A DNA stretch of 64,000 nucleotides from Permianibacter sp046297695 (lineage in GTDB: Bacteria; Pseudomonadota; Gammaproteobacteria; Enterobacterales; Permianibacteraceae). Each line of letters opens with the position of its first letter. Position 1 is the stretch's first letter. Below the pieces are notes generated by a model. That model saw only the letters and a list, made by a program, of their open reading frames with translations, was not told the DNA's origin and did no database searches. A program made the translations under genes and the position numbers. The DNA lies in assembly GCA_046297695.1 (NCBI GenBank), contig JBKBHF010000001.1, forward strand, positions 1 through 64,000. Direction: 5' to 3'. This document shows positions 1 through 9,887 of the stretch, in pieces.

Positions 1-70
1 CCCAGCCCTCCCCTTCACAGGGGAGGGAGACATACAGTTCCTCCCCCTGCCAAGGGGGAGGTTAGGAGGG
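1..70. repeat. CT/GA-rich dispersed palindromic repeat
   Basis: A cccctcc...ggggagg hairpin followed by a second one with arms ctccccct and agggggag. Related C-rich/G-rich hairpins recur at about 795-892 and 3828-4010, always outside genes. Repeats of this style are common intergenic elements in proteobacterial genomes. No coding potential is evident. Confidence 0.6.
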
Positions 71-131
71 GGTAGTTGCCGCTTCGAGTTGGTCGGCGTG
101 GCGACGCGAACAACGACTGGAAAGTTGCGCG

Positions 132-527
132 TTACTTTTTCTGCTGCGGAATAAACGGATTGTTGCCGTCCACCGCCAGCATGTTCTCGACCACTGCCGC
201 GTTGTAGAACACTTCTATTTTCTGGATACGATCGCCGGCGACCTTGGCCCAGATGGCGACGCGAACATCGCCAATCGGTTCGAAGTAGGTTTTGTAATCG
301 AGCAGCACGCACACTTCGTCGCCTTCGGTGACGACGCGGCGGGTGTCGATAGCTTTCTGGATCGGGCCCATGCCGAACAGGAAGGTCAGCATTTCGTCGG
401 CGCTGGTGAAATGCATGTTCGGGCCGAAGTATTCAAAACCCTGATCGGCCAGGTAGCTGCGGGCGACCGGGAAGTTCAGCGCTTCAAGCGCATCGATGTA
501 AGCCAGAACCAGTTCGCGTGGAGTCAT
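132..527 (-). CDS. SnoaL-like / NTF2-fold protein
   Basis: 131 aa, the usual size of a single SnoaL-like (NTF2-superfamily) alpha+beta cone domain. It opens with MTPRELVLAYIDALEALNF, the helix pattern typical of these proteins, followed by residues suited to a ligand pocket (FEYFGPNMHF, DYKTYFEPIG) and a final beta strand around IQKIEVFYNAA. The family includes ketosteroid-isomerase-like enzymes and many non-enzymatic ligand binders, so no substrate can be assigned. No signal peptide is visible, so it is probably cytoplasmic. The ATG is at 525-527 and has only a weak purine-rich stretch before it. It stands alone, 367 bp downstream of nothing but repeats and on the same strand as acnA. The fold is fairly sure; the function is unknown. 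Confidence 0.7.
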   Translation of the reverse strand: MTPRELVLAYIDALEALNFPVARSYLADQGFEYFGPNMHFTSADEMLTFLFGMGPIQKAIDTRRVVTEGDEVCVLLDYKTYFEPIGDVRVAIWAKVAGDRIQKIEVFYNAAVVENMLAVDGNNPFIPQQKK

Positions 528-576
528 ATGCGTCTCGGTCTCTCGTTATGTTGTTCTTATCGGTCTTCAGATTGTT

Positions 577-643
577 GTGGGAGCAGCTTCAGCCGCGCTC
601 TGCTTCTTCAGCCAAAAGAAATCGCGGCTGAAACCGCTCCCAC
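577..643. repeat. GTGGGAGC...GCTCCCAC inverted repeat
   Basis: Arms gtgggagcagcttcagccg (577-595) and the mirrored cggctgaaaccgctcccac (625-643) form a long imperfect hairpin in the acnA/SnoaL gap. A half copy (tgtgggagcgggct) lies at 19921. This matches the style of REP sequences known from Pseudomonas and relatives. The whole 528-894 gap otherwise holds only this and the next CT-rich repeat. Confidence 0.7.
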
Positions 644-794
644 GGAAAATCGTACTGCGGCTGTTTTTCGAAAACTTTGCTGCGTTCTGCGGCCGCGTGA
701 ATCACGGCCCTCAGAATGCGTGCGGCCGTTTATGGGGGACCATAAACGGCCGGGACATCTTCATAGCGGCTTGGGTGGAAGCAGAAACCGCGGA

Positions 795-892
795 GCGGCA
801 ATGCCCCCACCCCAGCCCTCCACCTCGCCCCACAGGGATGTGGGGTGTGTCGCAAGATGTCTGGAACATCTGCGACAAAGGGGAGGGAGTTT
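795..892. repeat. CT/GA-rich dispersed repeat downstream of acnA
   Basis: Opposed C-rich (ccccaccccagccctccacc) and G-rich (aaaggggagggag) tracts flank about 60 bp and end two bases before the acnA stop codon. It belongs to the same family as 1-70 and 3828-4010. It could fold as a hairpin at the end of the acnA transcript, but no T-run follows, so I do not call it a terminator. Confidence 0.5.
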
Positions 893-894
893 TA

Positions 895-3576
<2,682 letters not shown>

Positions 3577-4200
3577 GTCGGCTTCTCCTCGTCGTTGAGC
3601 GGAATTCGGGGTTCTTCTTGGCGGGACCGGGGGCAGGAAAGGCCCCGCGGGCGGGCCGGAATTATAGCCCAATGAAACAGCCGTTTACCTGTCCGATCGT
3701 CTAATCGGACCGGGAATTTTCGGGTTAAAAACAAGTAGTAATGAGCGAATCTGCAGGGAAAACGCCGGAATTGGTCAAATGGCGAGCAATGGCGGGGCGG
3801 GGTTGATCCAGGTCAGCTGCGTTTTGTTCCTCCCCCGCCCGATGGGAGGTAGTGCTTGGTTCCTCCCCCTGCCCGAGGGGGAGGTTAGGTGGGGGTGGGA
3901 GGAGCCTGAGCAAAGGCATGTCGGCAATGCGCCTTCCCAATCATTCTTCATCCCCCGAATCCGAGCGCGGCACGTTTCTCCCTCCCCCGCCCGACCTCCT
4001 CCCGCCTTCGCCTCACAGGCAGGGACGTGGCTCCCGCCACAAAAGAACAGCCGCACAATGTCGGAAACATTTGCGGCCGCGATGACGACTCGAACAGAAT
4101 CGGAATCCGCCCTTCTATCCTGTAAAATCCGCGCCCTGCCCCTCTTTGGCCCAGGCTCGGTTTGAGCCACTGGCCCTGATTCCAGCCACAAGGACCCTCC
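3577..4200. other. acnA/purB divergent intergenic region with CT-rich repeats
   Basis: 624 bp between the divergent acnA and purB starts. Roughly 3828-4010 is filled by C-rich/G-rich hairpin repeats (for example cctccccctgcccgaggg followed by gggaggttaggtgggggtgg). The open frames through it are repetitive and proline/glycine-rich and look non-coding. Promoters of both genes should lie here; a TGTAAAAT near 4120 is a possible -10 for purB, without a clear -35. Confidence 0.5.
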
Positions 4201-5568
4201 ATGGAACTGTCCGCCCTGACCGCCATCAGCCCTGTTGACGGCCGTTACGCCGCCAAGACCGCCGCCCTGCGCCCCATCTTCTCCGAGTTCGGTCTCATCC
4301 GTTACCGGGCCATCGTCGAAGTGCGCTGGCTGCAGAAACTGGCGTCGCACCCGGGCATTCCAGAAGTACCGGCCTTCTCGGCCCAGGCCAACAGCCTGCT
4401 CGATGAAATCGCCCGCACCTTCTCGCTCGCCGACGCCCAGCGCGTCAAAGACATCGAAAAAACCACCAACCACGATGTCAAAGCCATCGAATACCTGCTG
4501 AAAGAAAAAGTGGCCGGTAACGCCGAGCTCGCCAAAGTCAGCGAATTCATCCATTTCGCCTGCACCTCGGAAGACATCAACAACCTGTCCTACGCGCTGA
4601 TGCTCAGCGACGCCCGCGCCGAAGTGCTGCTGCCGATGCTGGACAAGATCATCGGCGCCATCCGTGACATGGCGCACCGCTACGCCAGCATCCCGATGAT
4701 GTCGCGCACGCACGGCCAGCCGGCTTCGCCGACCACGCTCGGCAAAGAAATGGCCAACGTCGTCGCCCGCCTGCAGCGCCAGCGCGAGCAATTCGCGGCC
4801 GTCGCCATCATGGGCAAAATCAACGGCGCCGTCGGCAACTACAACGCGCATTTGTCGGCGTACCCAGATGTGGATTGGCAAACCTTCGCCAAGGAATTCG
4901 TCACCAGCCTCGGCCTGCAATGGAACCCCTACACCACCCAGATCGAACCGCACGACTGGAACGCCGAATACTTCCACGCGCTGATGCGCTTCAACACCAT
5001 CCTGCTCGACTTTGATCGCGACGTCTGGGGCTACATCGCGCTCGGTCACTTCAAGCAAAAAACCATCGCTGGCGAAATCGGTTCCTCGACCATGCCGCAC
5101 AAGGTCAACCCGATCGACTTTGAGAACTCCGAAGGCAACCTCGGCATCGCCAACGCGCTGCTTGATCATCTCGCCAACAAACTGCCCGTCTCGCGCTGGC
5201 AGCGCGACCTCACCGACTCCACCGTGCTGCGCACCATCGGCACCGGCATCGCCCACGCTGTGATTGCCTACGAAAGCAGTCTCAAAGGCATCAGCAAACT
5301 CGAAGTCAACGAGCAATCACTCGCCGACGAGCTGAACGACAACTGGGAAGTGTTGGCCGAACCCATCCAGACCGTCATGCGCCGCTACGGCATCGAAAAG
5401 CCCTACGAAAAGCTGAAAGAGCTGACCCGTGGCAAGAAAATCGACGCCGCCGGCATGCAAGCCTTTGTCGATGGCCTGGATATCCCGGCCGACGCCAAAG
5501 CCCGCCTCAAAGCCATGACCCCGGCCAGCTATATCGGCAATGCGGTGGAACAGGCGAAGAAGCTGTAA
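4201..5568 (+). CDS. purB: adenylosuccinate lyase
   Basis: PurB catalyses two beta-eliminations that release fumarate: SAICAR to AICAR in purine synthesis, and adenylosuccinate to AMP. The 455-aa product starts MELSALTAISPVDGRYAAKT, as in the E. coli-type enzyme. It carries the TSEDINN segment, the SRTHGQPASPTTLGKE region with the catalytic His, and the superfamily signature GSSTMPHKVNPIDFEN around residue 295, whose Ser is on the mobile catalytic loop. AAGGACC precedes the ATG. A strong terminator follows immediately, so it is monocistronic at the 3' end. Length and motifs are complete, with nothing unusual. Confidence 0.98.
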   Translation: MELSALTAISPVDGRYAAKTAALRPIFSEFGLIRYRAIVEVRWLQKLASHPGIPEVPAFSAQANSLLDEIARTFSLADAQRVKDIEKTTNHDVKAIEYLLKEKVAGNAELAKVSEFIHFACTSEDINNLSYALMLSDARAEVLLPMLDKIIGAIRDMAHRYASIPMMSRTHGQPASPTTLGKEMANVVARLQRQREQFAAVAIMGKINGAVGNYNAHLSAYPDVDWQTFAKEFVTSLGLQWNPYTTQIEPHDWNAEYFHALMRFNTILLDFDRDVWGYIALGHFKQKTIAGEIGSSTMPHKVNPIDFENSEGNLGIANALLDHLANKLPVSRWQRDLTDSTVLRTIGTGIAHAVIAYESSLKGISKLEVNEQSLADELNDNWEVLAEPIQTVMRRYGIEKPYEKLKELTRGKKIDAAGMQAFVDGLDIPADAKARLKAMTPASYIGNAVEQAKKL

Positions 5569-5594
5569 GTAAAGGGAAGGTTCTGTTGCAGTGC

Positions 5595-5624
5595 AAAAAA
5601 GCCCGGCGAATGCCGGGCTTTTTT
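5595..5624 (+). terminator. rho-independent terminator of purB
   Basis: Stem gcccggc / gccgggc with loop gaat, preceded by six A and followed by six T. It starts 26 bp after the purB stop. The A and T tracts would also let it work from the other strand. Confidence 0.93.
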
Positions 5625-5644
5625 CATCTGATCTTGCTTTGATT

Positions 5645-5742
5645 TGTAGGTGCGATTAGCGTGAGCGTAATCGCACGCATGTTGTGGTGCGACTTTTCAG
5701 ATAGCATTCGTACGATTACGCTCACGTCAATCACGCCTACAG
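5645..5742. repeat. long imperfect palindrome preceding the DUF5677-like gene
   Basis: The ends TGTAGGTGCGATTAGCG and CGTCAATCACGCCTACA mirror each other, and inside them gtgagcgtaatcg mirrors cgattacgctcac. The element ends about 10 bp before the ATG at 5753. Its termini resemble those at 8016-8081, 8854-8968 and 9774-9842 (GTAGGGTGCG...CGCACCCTAC), so I group them as one REP- or MITE-like class, by inference. Confidence 0.7.
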
Positions 5743-5752
5743 GACCTGCAGC

Positions 5753-7360
5753 ATGAGCAAGCGCTCGAAGCGGAATGGAAGAAAAGCAGCAAGCTCAGGG
5801 CGTTCCAAAAGGAACTCTAAATTCTCCTCATTAAACATTAGCGCGCTTGACCAGCATAAACAAGTAGGAAAGAAATTGATTCCTCCACTAGCGCAAATTC
5901 CAAACATGACAGGTTCGTCGTGGGTGGATCATCATATGCCGGAGATGCTGTGGGCTGTATTACTCGCCGGAGTAATGCAAAGACAGGACTTTCTCATCAC
6001 AATGAGAAAAATAGCTGTTTACTGCAGAGGCTGGTTCGTTCGAAACGAACCTGACAATCCTGAACAGCAATTATCTGATAATGATACAGGGCTTGATTTC
6101 TCAATCGTCGTTGATCAGACAAAGCTAGCGGAAGTGACTGAAGAGGAATTTCACAACTTCATCGCGATACCTTTATCTCACCCACTCGGCTATGCTGCAC
6201 TTCGCCCCATTCTCCTTATAAAGGACCTTCCAGGAGCCGATCGCTGGAAGAAGGAAATTGGTGCAGAACCAACCGAAGATGACTGGAACACTATCGCTCA
6301 TGCTGTCGCAAACGCACTAGATCATCAATCAGAATCATCCACTGACATTAGATGGTTTAAAGTCATCATCGCTGTTATATCCGGCAGGATGCACTTTCCA
6401 GAATCTTGTGCTGAGATGCTTGAGGAATTTCGACTTTACCCTGACAAAGGCGACATGAGAAAGGTTCGCCCTTCAATTAGATCAATGGAGATGGTGCTCA
6501 GACGAAATCCACCAAGGGCTTGGATTGAAAATTTTTGGACACAGACATCCCGTGATACACGCTGTCTAGACCCGTCAGTCGATCAAGAGTACAGAATCAC
6601 TGATACAAGAATTGTCCCTGACACGCTCTTCACAGCCCGGGAATGTGTGATAGATCGATTCCGGCGGAACATTCGAGCAGATCGGGCCGATGCCAGACTT
6701 GACTCAGCATTTGGTCTAGTTCTTTATGCACTTAGCATCCTAGAAGAAATCGGGATGCATCGGGTCCACACACGGATTCTCGGCCCAATTTCACTTAGGG
6801 CGTTGGCTGAGACATTCATAACATTTCGATATCTCGCACATCTTGACTCACCTGCAATGTGGCAATCCTATCGCGTTTACGGTGCCGGCCAGGCAAAACT
6901 GGCATTTCTAAAAACGCAGCAGGAACATGGCGATTTGCCAAACTTTCTGGATGAGTCAGCACTTTACTCAATTGCAAATGAAGATGCTTGGCAAGAATTT
7001 CTTGACATTGAAATTGGCCACTGGGCAAACAGCAATCTGCGAAAAATGGCTTTGGAATGCGGAGCCAAAGACGTCTATGACAAATACTACGACTGGTCAT
7101 CAGGGTTCATTCATGGGAACTGGGCAGCAGTGCGCGATACGAATTTCGTGACCTGTCACAATCCGCTTCACCGACTGCATCGCATTCCCAGAGTAATTCA
7201 CCGTAGCTTGAATTCAGTGGAGCCGGACGCTGTCGAGCTGATTAATGGCATGATTAAAATTCTTGAAAAACTTTTCCCTAATGCTGAAAGCATTCCTCGC
7301 GTCTCTGTGAATGAAGAAAAGCTAGGCACTACGAATTCGGAACCGGAAATGGCGCGATAA
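5753..7360 (+). CDS. DUF5677-like protein, AT-richer, probably acquired
   Basis: 535 aa. The first ~25 residues are Lys/Arg/Ser-rich (MSKRSKRNGRKAASSGRSKR) and look disordered. The C-terminal half (from ~300) is mostly helical and has a HxW-type patch, YDWSSGFIHGNWAAVRDT, followed by NPLHRLHRIPR, which resembles the C-terminal signature of DUF5677 proteins. That family has no established activity; members often occur in genomic islands and defence-rich regions. Codon use is clearly less GC-rich than the genes on either side, which suggests transfer. It sits between the purB terminator plus a long palindrome on one side and a stem-loop of IS200-like appearance on the other. No good Shine-Dalgarno is visible (ggacctgcagc). 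The family call is tentative. Confidence 0.7.
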   Translation: MSKRSKRNGRKAASSGRSKRNSKFSSLNISALDQHKQVGKKLIPPLAQIPNMTGSSWVDHHMPEMLWAVLLAGVMQRQDFLITMRKIAVYCRGWFVRNEPDNPEQQLSDNDTGLDFSIVVDQTKLAEVTEEEFHNFIAIPLSHPLGYAALRPILLIKDLPGADRWKKEIGAEPTEDDWNTIAHAVANALDHQSESSTDIRWFKVIIAVISGRMHFPESCAEMLEEFRLYPDKGDMRKVRPSIRSMEMVLRRNPPRAWIENFWTQTSRDTRCLDPSVDQEYRITDTRIVPDTLFTARECVIDRFRRNIRADRADARLDSAFGLVLYALSILEEIGMHRVHTRILGPISLRALAETFITFRYLAHLDSPAMWQSYRVYGAGQAKLAFLKTQQEHGDLPNFLDESALYSIANEDAWQEFLDIEIGHWANSNLRKMALECGAKDVYDKYYDWSSGFIHGNWAAVRDTNFVTCHNPLHRLHRIPRVIHRSLNSVEPDAVELINGMIKILEKLFPNAESIPRVSVNEEKLGTTNSEPEMAR

Positions 7361-7370
7361 ACCCGCGTAA

Positions 7371-7440
7371 GGTGTATGGCGAAGAGAATTAAAGGGGTCA
7401 GAGCCCTTAAAGCCTCTCAAGCAAGCTCTTCGCCTATACC
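7371..7440. repeat. imperfect hairpin containing AAAGGGGTCAGAGCCCTTAAAG
   Basis: ggtgtatggcgaagag (7371-7386) mirrors ctcttcgcctatacc (7426-7440) with one bulge, and the small palindrome aaaggggtcagagccctt sits in its loop. Hairpins of this kind are seen at the ends of IS200/IS605- and RAYT-type elements; that link is inference, since no transposase is present. Confidence 0.5.
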
Positions 7441-7777
7441 GAAAACATAGGCAAAACCTTACCCAAACGCAGACTGCGTCTTCGCTTGAACAAAACAAGG
7501 GATGAATTGCGCGCCAGCCAGATAGTCCACATCCCTGTACGACAGCGGCGCACGGCAGGTATGTCAGGGTTTAGACGTAGTTCATTTTTTCGTCAAGAAA
7601 TTCTTGTTTTGCGGTGCGGCAAATAGCGTTAGCTGTCGATTCCGGAAGAGAAAATACAAGAGTTCGTAAATTGTTCGAGTACAGCATGTAAATGTGGTGC
7701 GATGCGGCAATAGCGCTTTTGTCTGTTCCTTTTACAAACCGCGCCTGCCCCGCTTCGAGTTTTCAGGGATGCTGCTG

Positions 7778-7803
7778 CCCTTCGACGGGCTCAGGGCGAA
7801 CGG
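7778..7803. repeat. dispersed repeat CCCTTCGACGGGCTCAGGGC
   Basis: cccttcgacgggctcagggcgaacgg is the widespread proteobacterial repeat usually written TTCGCCCTGAGCCTGTCGAAGGG. A second, inverted and more complete copy is at 39323-39355. Confidence 0.75.
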
Positions 7804-7816
7804 TAGTGCTGATAGA

Positions 7817-7845
7817 AGAAGGACCACCGGTTGGTGGCCCTTTTG
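7817..7845. terminator. degenerate copy of the katG terminator
   Basis: ggaccaccggttggtggccc resembles the stem of the terminator after intact katG (gggccaccgcgtggtggccc, 10823-10842). It lies about 25 bp downstream of the katG relic, the same side and similar spacing as at the intact gene. This supports a common origin of gene end plus terminator by duplication. Confidence 0.7.
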
Positions 7846-7868
7846 ATGGGCTGATGAGTGGTCAAAGC

Positions 7869-7991
7869 TTAGTTGCGATCCAACTCCATCACCTTGTTCC
7901 GGGCAGCGACGAAGTCTGTAAGGAACTCCTGCTTTCCGCCGTTCGATGCATACCCCTCGGCGACCGCGCGAAGTTCAGAGTTGGAGCCTAA
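7869..7991 (-). pseudogene. relic of the 3' end of a second katG
   Basis: Reading the minus strand gives about 40 in-frame residues, LGSNSELRAVAEGYASN... to KVMELDRN, then TAA. The intact KatG at 10868-13087 ends FGSNSELRAVAEVYAAND... to KVMELDRS, then TGA. Roughly 70% of the residues agree, so this is diverged rather than a recent copy. The match stops at about 7991, just before a palindromic repeat (8016), and everything upstream of the katG gene is missing. No start codon or other katG domain remains. I infer an old duplication, or a second katG lost except for its tail and terminator. Confidence 0.88.
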
Positions 7992-8015
7992 CAGCAGCTT
8001 GCGTAAGGTTTGTGC

Positions 8016-8081
8016 CGTAGGATGCGTCATGAGGCATCCTACGTTATTGAGTCAGAGACTCGGTGCGCATGGCGCACCCTA
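8016..8081. repeat. palindrome pair upstream of the gene at 8102
   Basis: Two palindromes in tandem: cgtaggatgc...gcatcctacg (8016-8043) and ggtgcgcatggcgcacc followed by ctac (8062-8081). Together they have the GTAGG...CCTAC outer ends of the local repeat class. The second ends about 20 bp before the start codon. Confidence 0.75.
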
Positions 8082-8101
8082 CCTGCCAAGGATCGAAGCA
8101 G

Positions 8102-8794
8102 ATGTCATTGACCAAAGCGCTGGGCGCGACGCTGGACCGGGCAATCGAAGGCTCGCCGCACTTCGCGGCGTTTGCCAAACTGAAAGCTTCCGGTGCCGAT
8201 ATCCGCAACTATTATCGTGAGACGGACGGCACGCAGTGCCAGCTGCTGTTCTTCAAGGACAAATGGTGGACCAAGGACGGTGGCACGCTGCACGGTGAGC
8301 TGTTCTGTCTGGTGCCCAAGGTGCAACTCGCGCTTTGCGGCCAGGCGCAATCGCTGGCGGCACCGGACTATACCGTGCCGCTCCATCATTTCCAGCTCGG
8401 TTTGCAGCAAACACCGGTGGAAAGCACGTGGCCGATCCATTCGGCGGATGACGTCAACCGGCTCGAAGCCACTGTGAAAACCTGGCTCACAGCCGTTGCC
8501 GCGCCGTGGTTCGCGCAATTCAACACCGATGCCGGCGTGATGGATTATATGGAGCGCAACGGCCAGCACTTCCACCTTGCCCTGCTGCACGCCAAGCTCG
8601 GGCAGTCCGACACAGCCAGAGCGCATCTGGTTACCTGGCTGACCGCGCTCCCGCGCCAGATCGACGCGCCACTCAGCAAACTGCAGGAAGCCGGCCTGCT
8701 CTCCACGACCGACCAGACAACGTTGGCTCGCGCATCACTGCAAAGCGAAGAAGACTATCGCCGCATGCTGAACACCTGGGCCGCCAGCCACTGA
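8102..8794 (+). CDS. uncharacterised cytoplasmic protein, 230 aa
   Basis: Not recognised with confidence. The start MSLTKALGATLDRAIEG (ATG 8102-8104) has AAGGA about 10 bases upstream; the longer frame from 8063 runs through a palindromic repeat and is rejected. The N-terminal ~100 residues look alpha+beta, with aromatic-rich strands (QLLFFKDKWWTKDG, GELFCLVPKVQLALC). The C-terminal half is helical, with a long amphipathic stretch around LEATVKTWLTAVAAPWFAQF. The layout recalls DUF4304-like or immunity-type proteins, but this is only an impression. No signal peptide or membrane segment. It is flanked on both sides by the same palindromic repeat class as the gene at 9005. Confidence 0.75.
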   Translation: MSLTKALGATLDRAIEGSPHFAAFAKLKASGADIRNYYRETDGTQCQLLFFKDKWWTKDGGTLHGELFCLVPKVQLALCGQAQSLAAPDYTVPLHHFQLGLQQTPVESTWPIHSADDVNRLEATVKTWLTAVAAPWFAQFNTDAGVMDYMERNGQHFHLALLHAKLGQSDTARAHLVTWLTALPRQIDAPLSKLQEAGLLSTTDQTTLARASLQSEEDYRRMLNTWAASH

Positions 8795-8853
8795 AACGCC
8801 ACTGATCGGCTGGCGGGTAAACGCCCTTGTTGATCAGTCAGCAAAGCCTATTT

Positions 8854-8968
8854 GTAGGGTGCGCCGTGCGCACCGATTTTGCTATGTTGGTGGACGTTCG
8901 ACAGGTGCGCGATGCAACCTGCCTTTCATCGCCATGCCTTTGGCTCCGGTGCGCATGGCGCACCCTAC
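8854..8968. repeat. GTAGGGTGCGC...GCGCACCCTAC element
   Basis: About 115 bp with terminal inverted repeats, GTAGGGTGCGCCGTGCGCACC at the left and GGTGCGCATGGCGCACCCTAC at the right. Each end is itself palindromic. The right end is about 36 bp before the ATG at 9005. The size and inverted ends would suit a small non-autonomous element; no transposase is nearby. Confidence 0.75.
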
Positions 8969-9004
8969 GCGACGCGGGATTTCGATTCTACGGATGGCCC
9001 TGCC

Positions 9005-9745
9005 ATGACTGACACAAACAATAAAGTGGAATGCGCCGAACACGGCTCTTGCGAGGCCGCGTTTGTTTGCCAGCATCTGGCGCAGGGTGAAGGTCTGGGC
9101 TTTCACGTTGGTTATTCGGAAGACGACCCGGACGAGCTTTACCCCGACGCTTTCTGCGATGCCTGCCTTGCGTTTTATCAAGCAGAAGGTGAATGGAACG
9201 ATGCCGCCGAGGCTTACGCCGACATCAAGCTGGTTTGCTCGGGTTGCTACGCCGACATCCGGGCGCGCAACTGGACGCAGGGGTTCGATGAACTGAATGA
9301 CTTGATCACCGAAAGCTTTGCTTACCTGAGTGCGGCGCAAGAACGCTTCATGCAAGATTTCGATGTCGGTAAGCATACTCGCTGGGACTGGTATCAGGAA
9401 ACCGGCAAGCTCGTTTTCTCCAATAACGGTGTGCCGACCGTGGAAGCGGATATCGACTTTGTCGGCAGCCTGTCCACAAGTTCGAACACCTGGATGTGGG
9501 CCTGGGCAAACACGTCTTTTCTGGACGGCATCAAGGCTCGTTCACGCGAGATCCGCGCGCTTGGCGAAGACAACGATTACCTACCGCTCGCCGCCGCGAT
9601 CTGGCCTGCCGGACAGGAAGACGGCTGGGAGATGACGGCGGTCATGGCAAAACAGCTGGGCGCCATCGGCGCGTACCGCACGCCGAGCGATTCCGGTTTT
9701 GTTTACATGGTGGTGCGCGCGGCGCGTTGGCTCAAGTCGGCGTAA
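9005..9745 (+). CDS. DUF6882-like protein with N-terminal Cys-rich zinc-ribbon-like part
   Basis: 246 aa. The N-terminal ~90 residues hold Cys/His groups that could bind zinc: ECAEHGSCEAAFVCQHL, FCDACLAFY and VCSGCYADI. The C-terminal part contains GSLSTSSNTWMWAWANTSF and a following KQLGAIGAYRTPSDSGFVYM, which resembles the DUF6882 family (no known function). I start at MTDTNNKVECAEH (ATG 9005-9007) because the longer frame from 8879 reads through the palindromic element. No export signal. It stands alone between two repeat elements, which may supply or disturb its promoter. Confidence 0.78.
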   Translation: MTDTNNKVECAEHGSCEAAFVCQHLAQGEGLGFHVGYSEDDPDELYPDAFCDACLAFYQAEGEWNDAAEAYADIKLVCSGCYADIRARNWTQGFDELNDLITESFAYLSAAQERFMQDFDVGKHTRWDWYQETGKLVFSNNGVPTVEADIDFVGSLSTSSNTWMWAWANTSFLDGIKARSREIRALGEDNDYLPLAAAIWPAGQEDGWEMTAVMAKQLGAIGAYRTPSDSGFVYMVVRAARWLKSA

Positions 9746-9773
9746 GCATGCTAGAGCGAACCTGGCCGGTTGC

Positions 9774-9842
9774 GTAGGGTGCGTTTTAACGCACCGAATG
9801 GTTTTCGACAGGAAGAATGGGGGCGTTGAAACGCACCCTACG
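9774..9842. repeat. GTAGGGTGCGTTTTAACGCAC...ACGCACCCTAC element
   Basis: Inverted ends gtagggtgcgttttaacgcac and gttgaaacgcaccctac bound a 69-bp element directly after the gene at 9005. It is a variant of the local repeat class in which TTTTAA replaces the GCC core. Confidence 0.75.
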
Positions 9843-9860
9843 TTTCTGACTCGCGGAATC

Positions 9861-9881
9861 GGTGCGCATGGCGCACCCTAC
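9861..9881. repeat. GGTGCGCATGGCGCACCCTAC half element
   Basis: A 21-bp palindrome identical to the right end of the 8854-8968 element and near-identical to 8062-8081. It ends 7 bp from the stop codon of the EAL gene and could act as a 3' hairpin for that transcript. Confidence 0.75.
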
Positions 9882-9887
9882 TCCGGG

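Noticed and set aside
3775..5316. 513-codon minus frame opposite purB
   Set aside because: It mirrors purB and runs through repeats at its end; no family and no ribosome-binding site.
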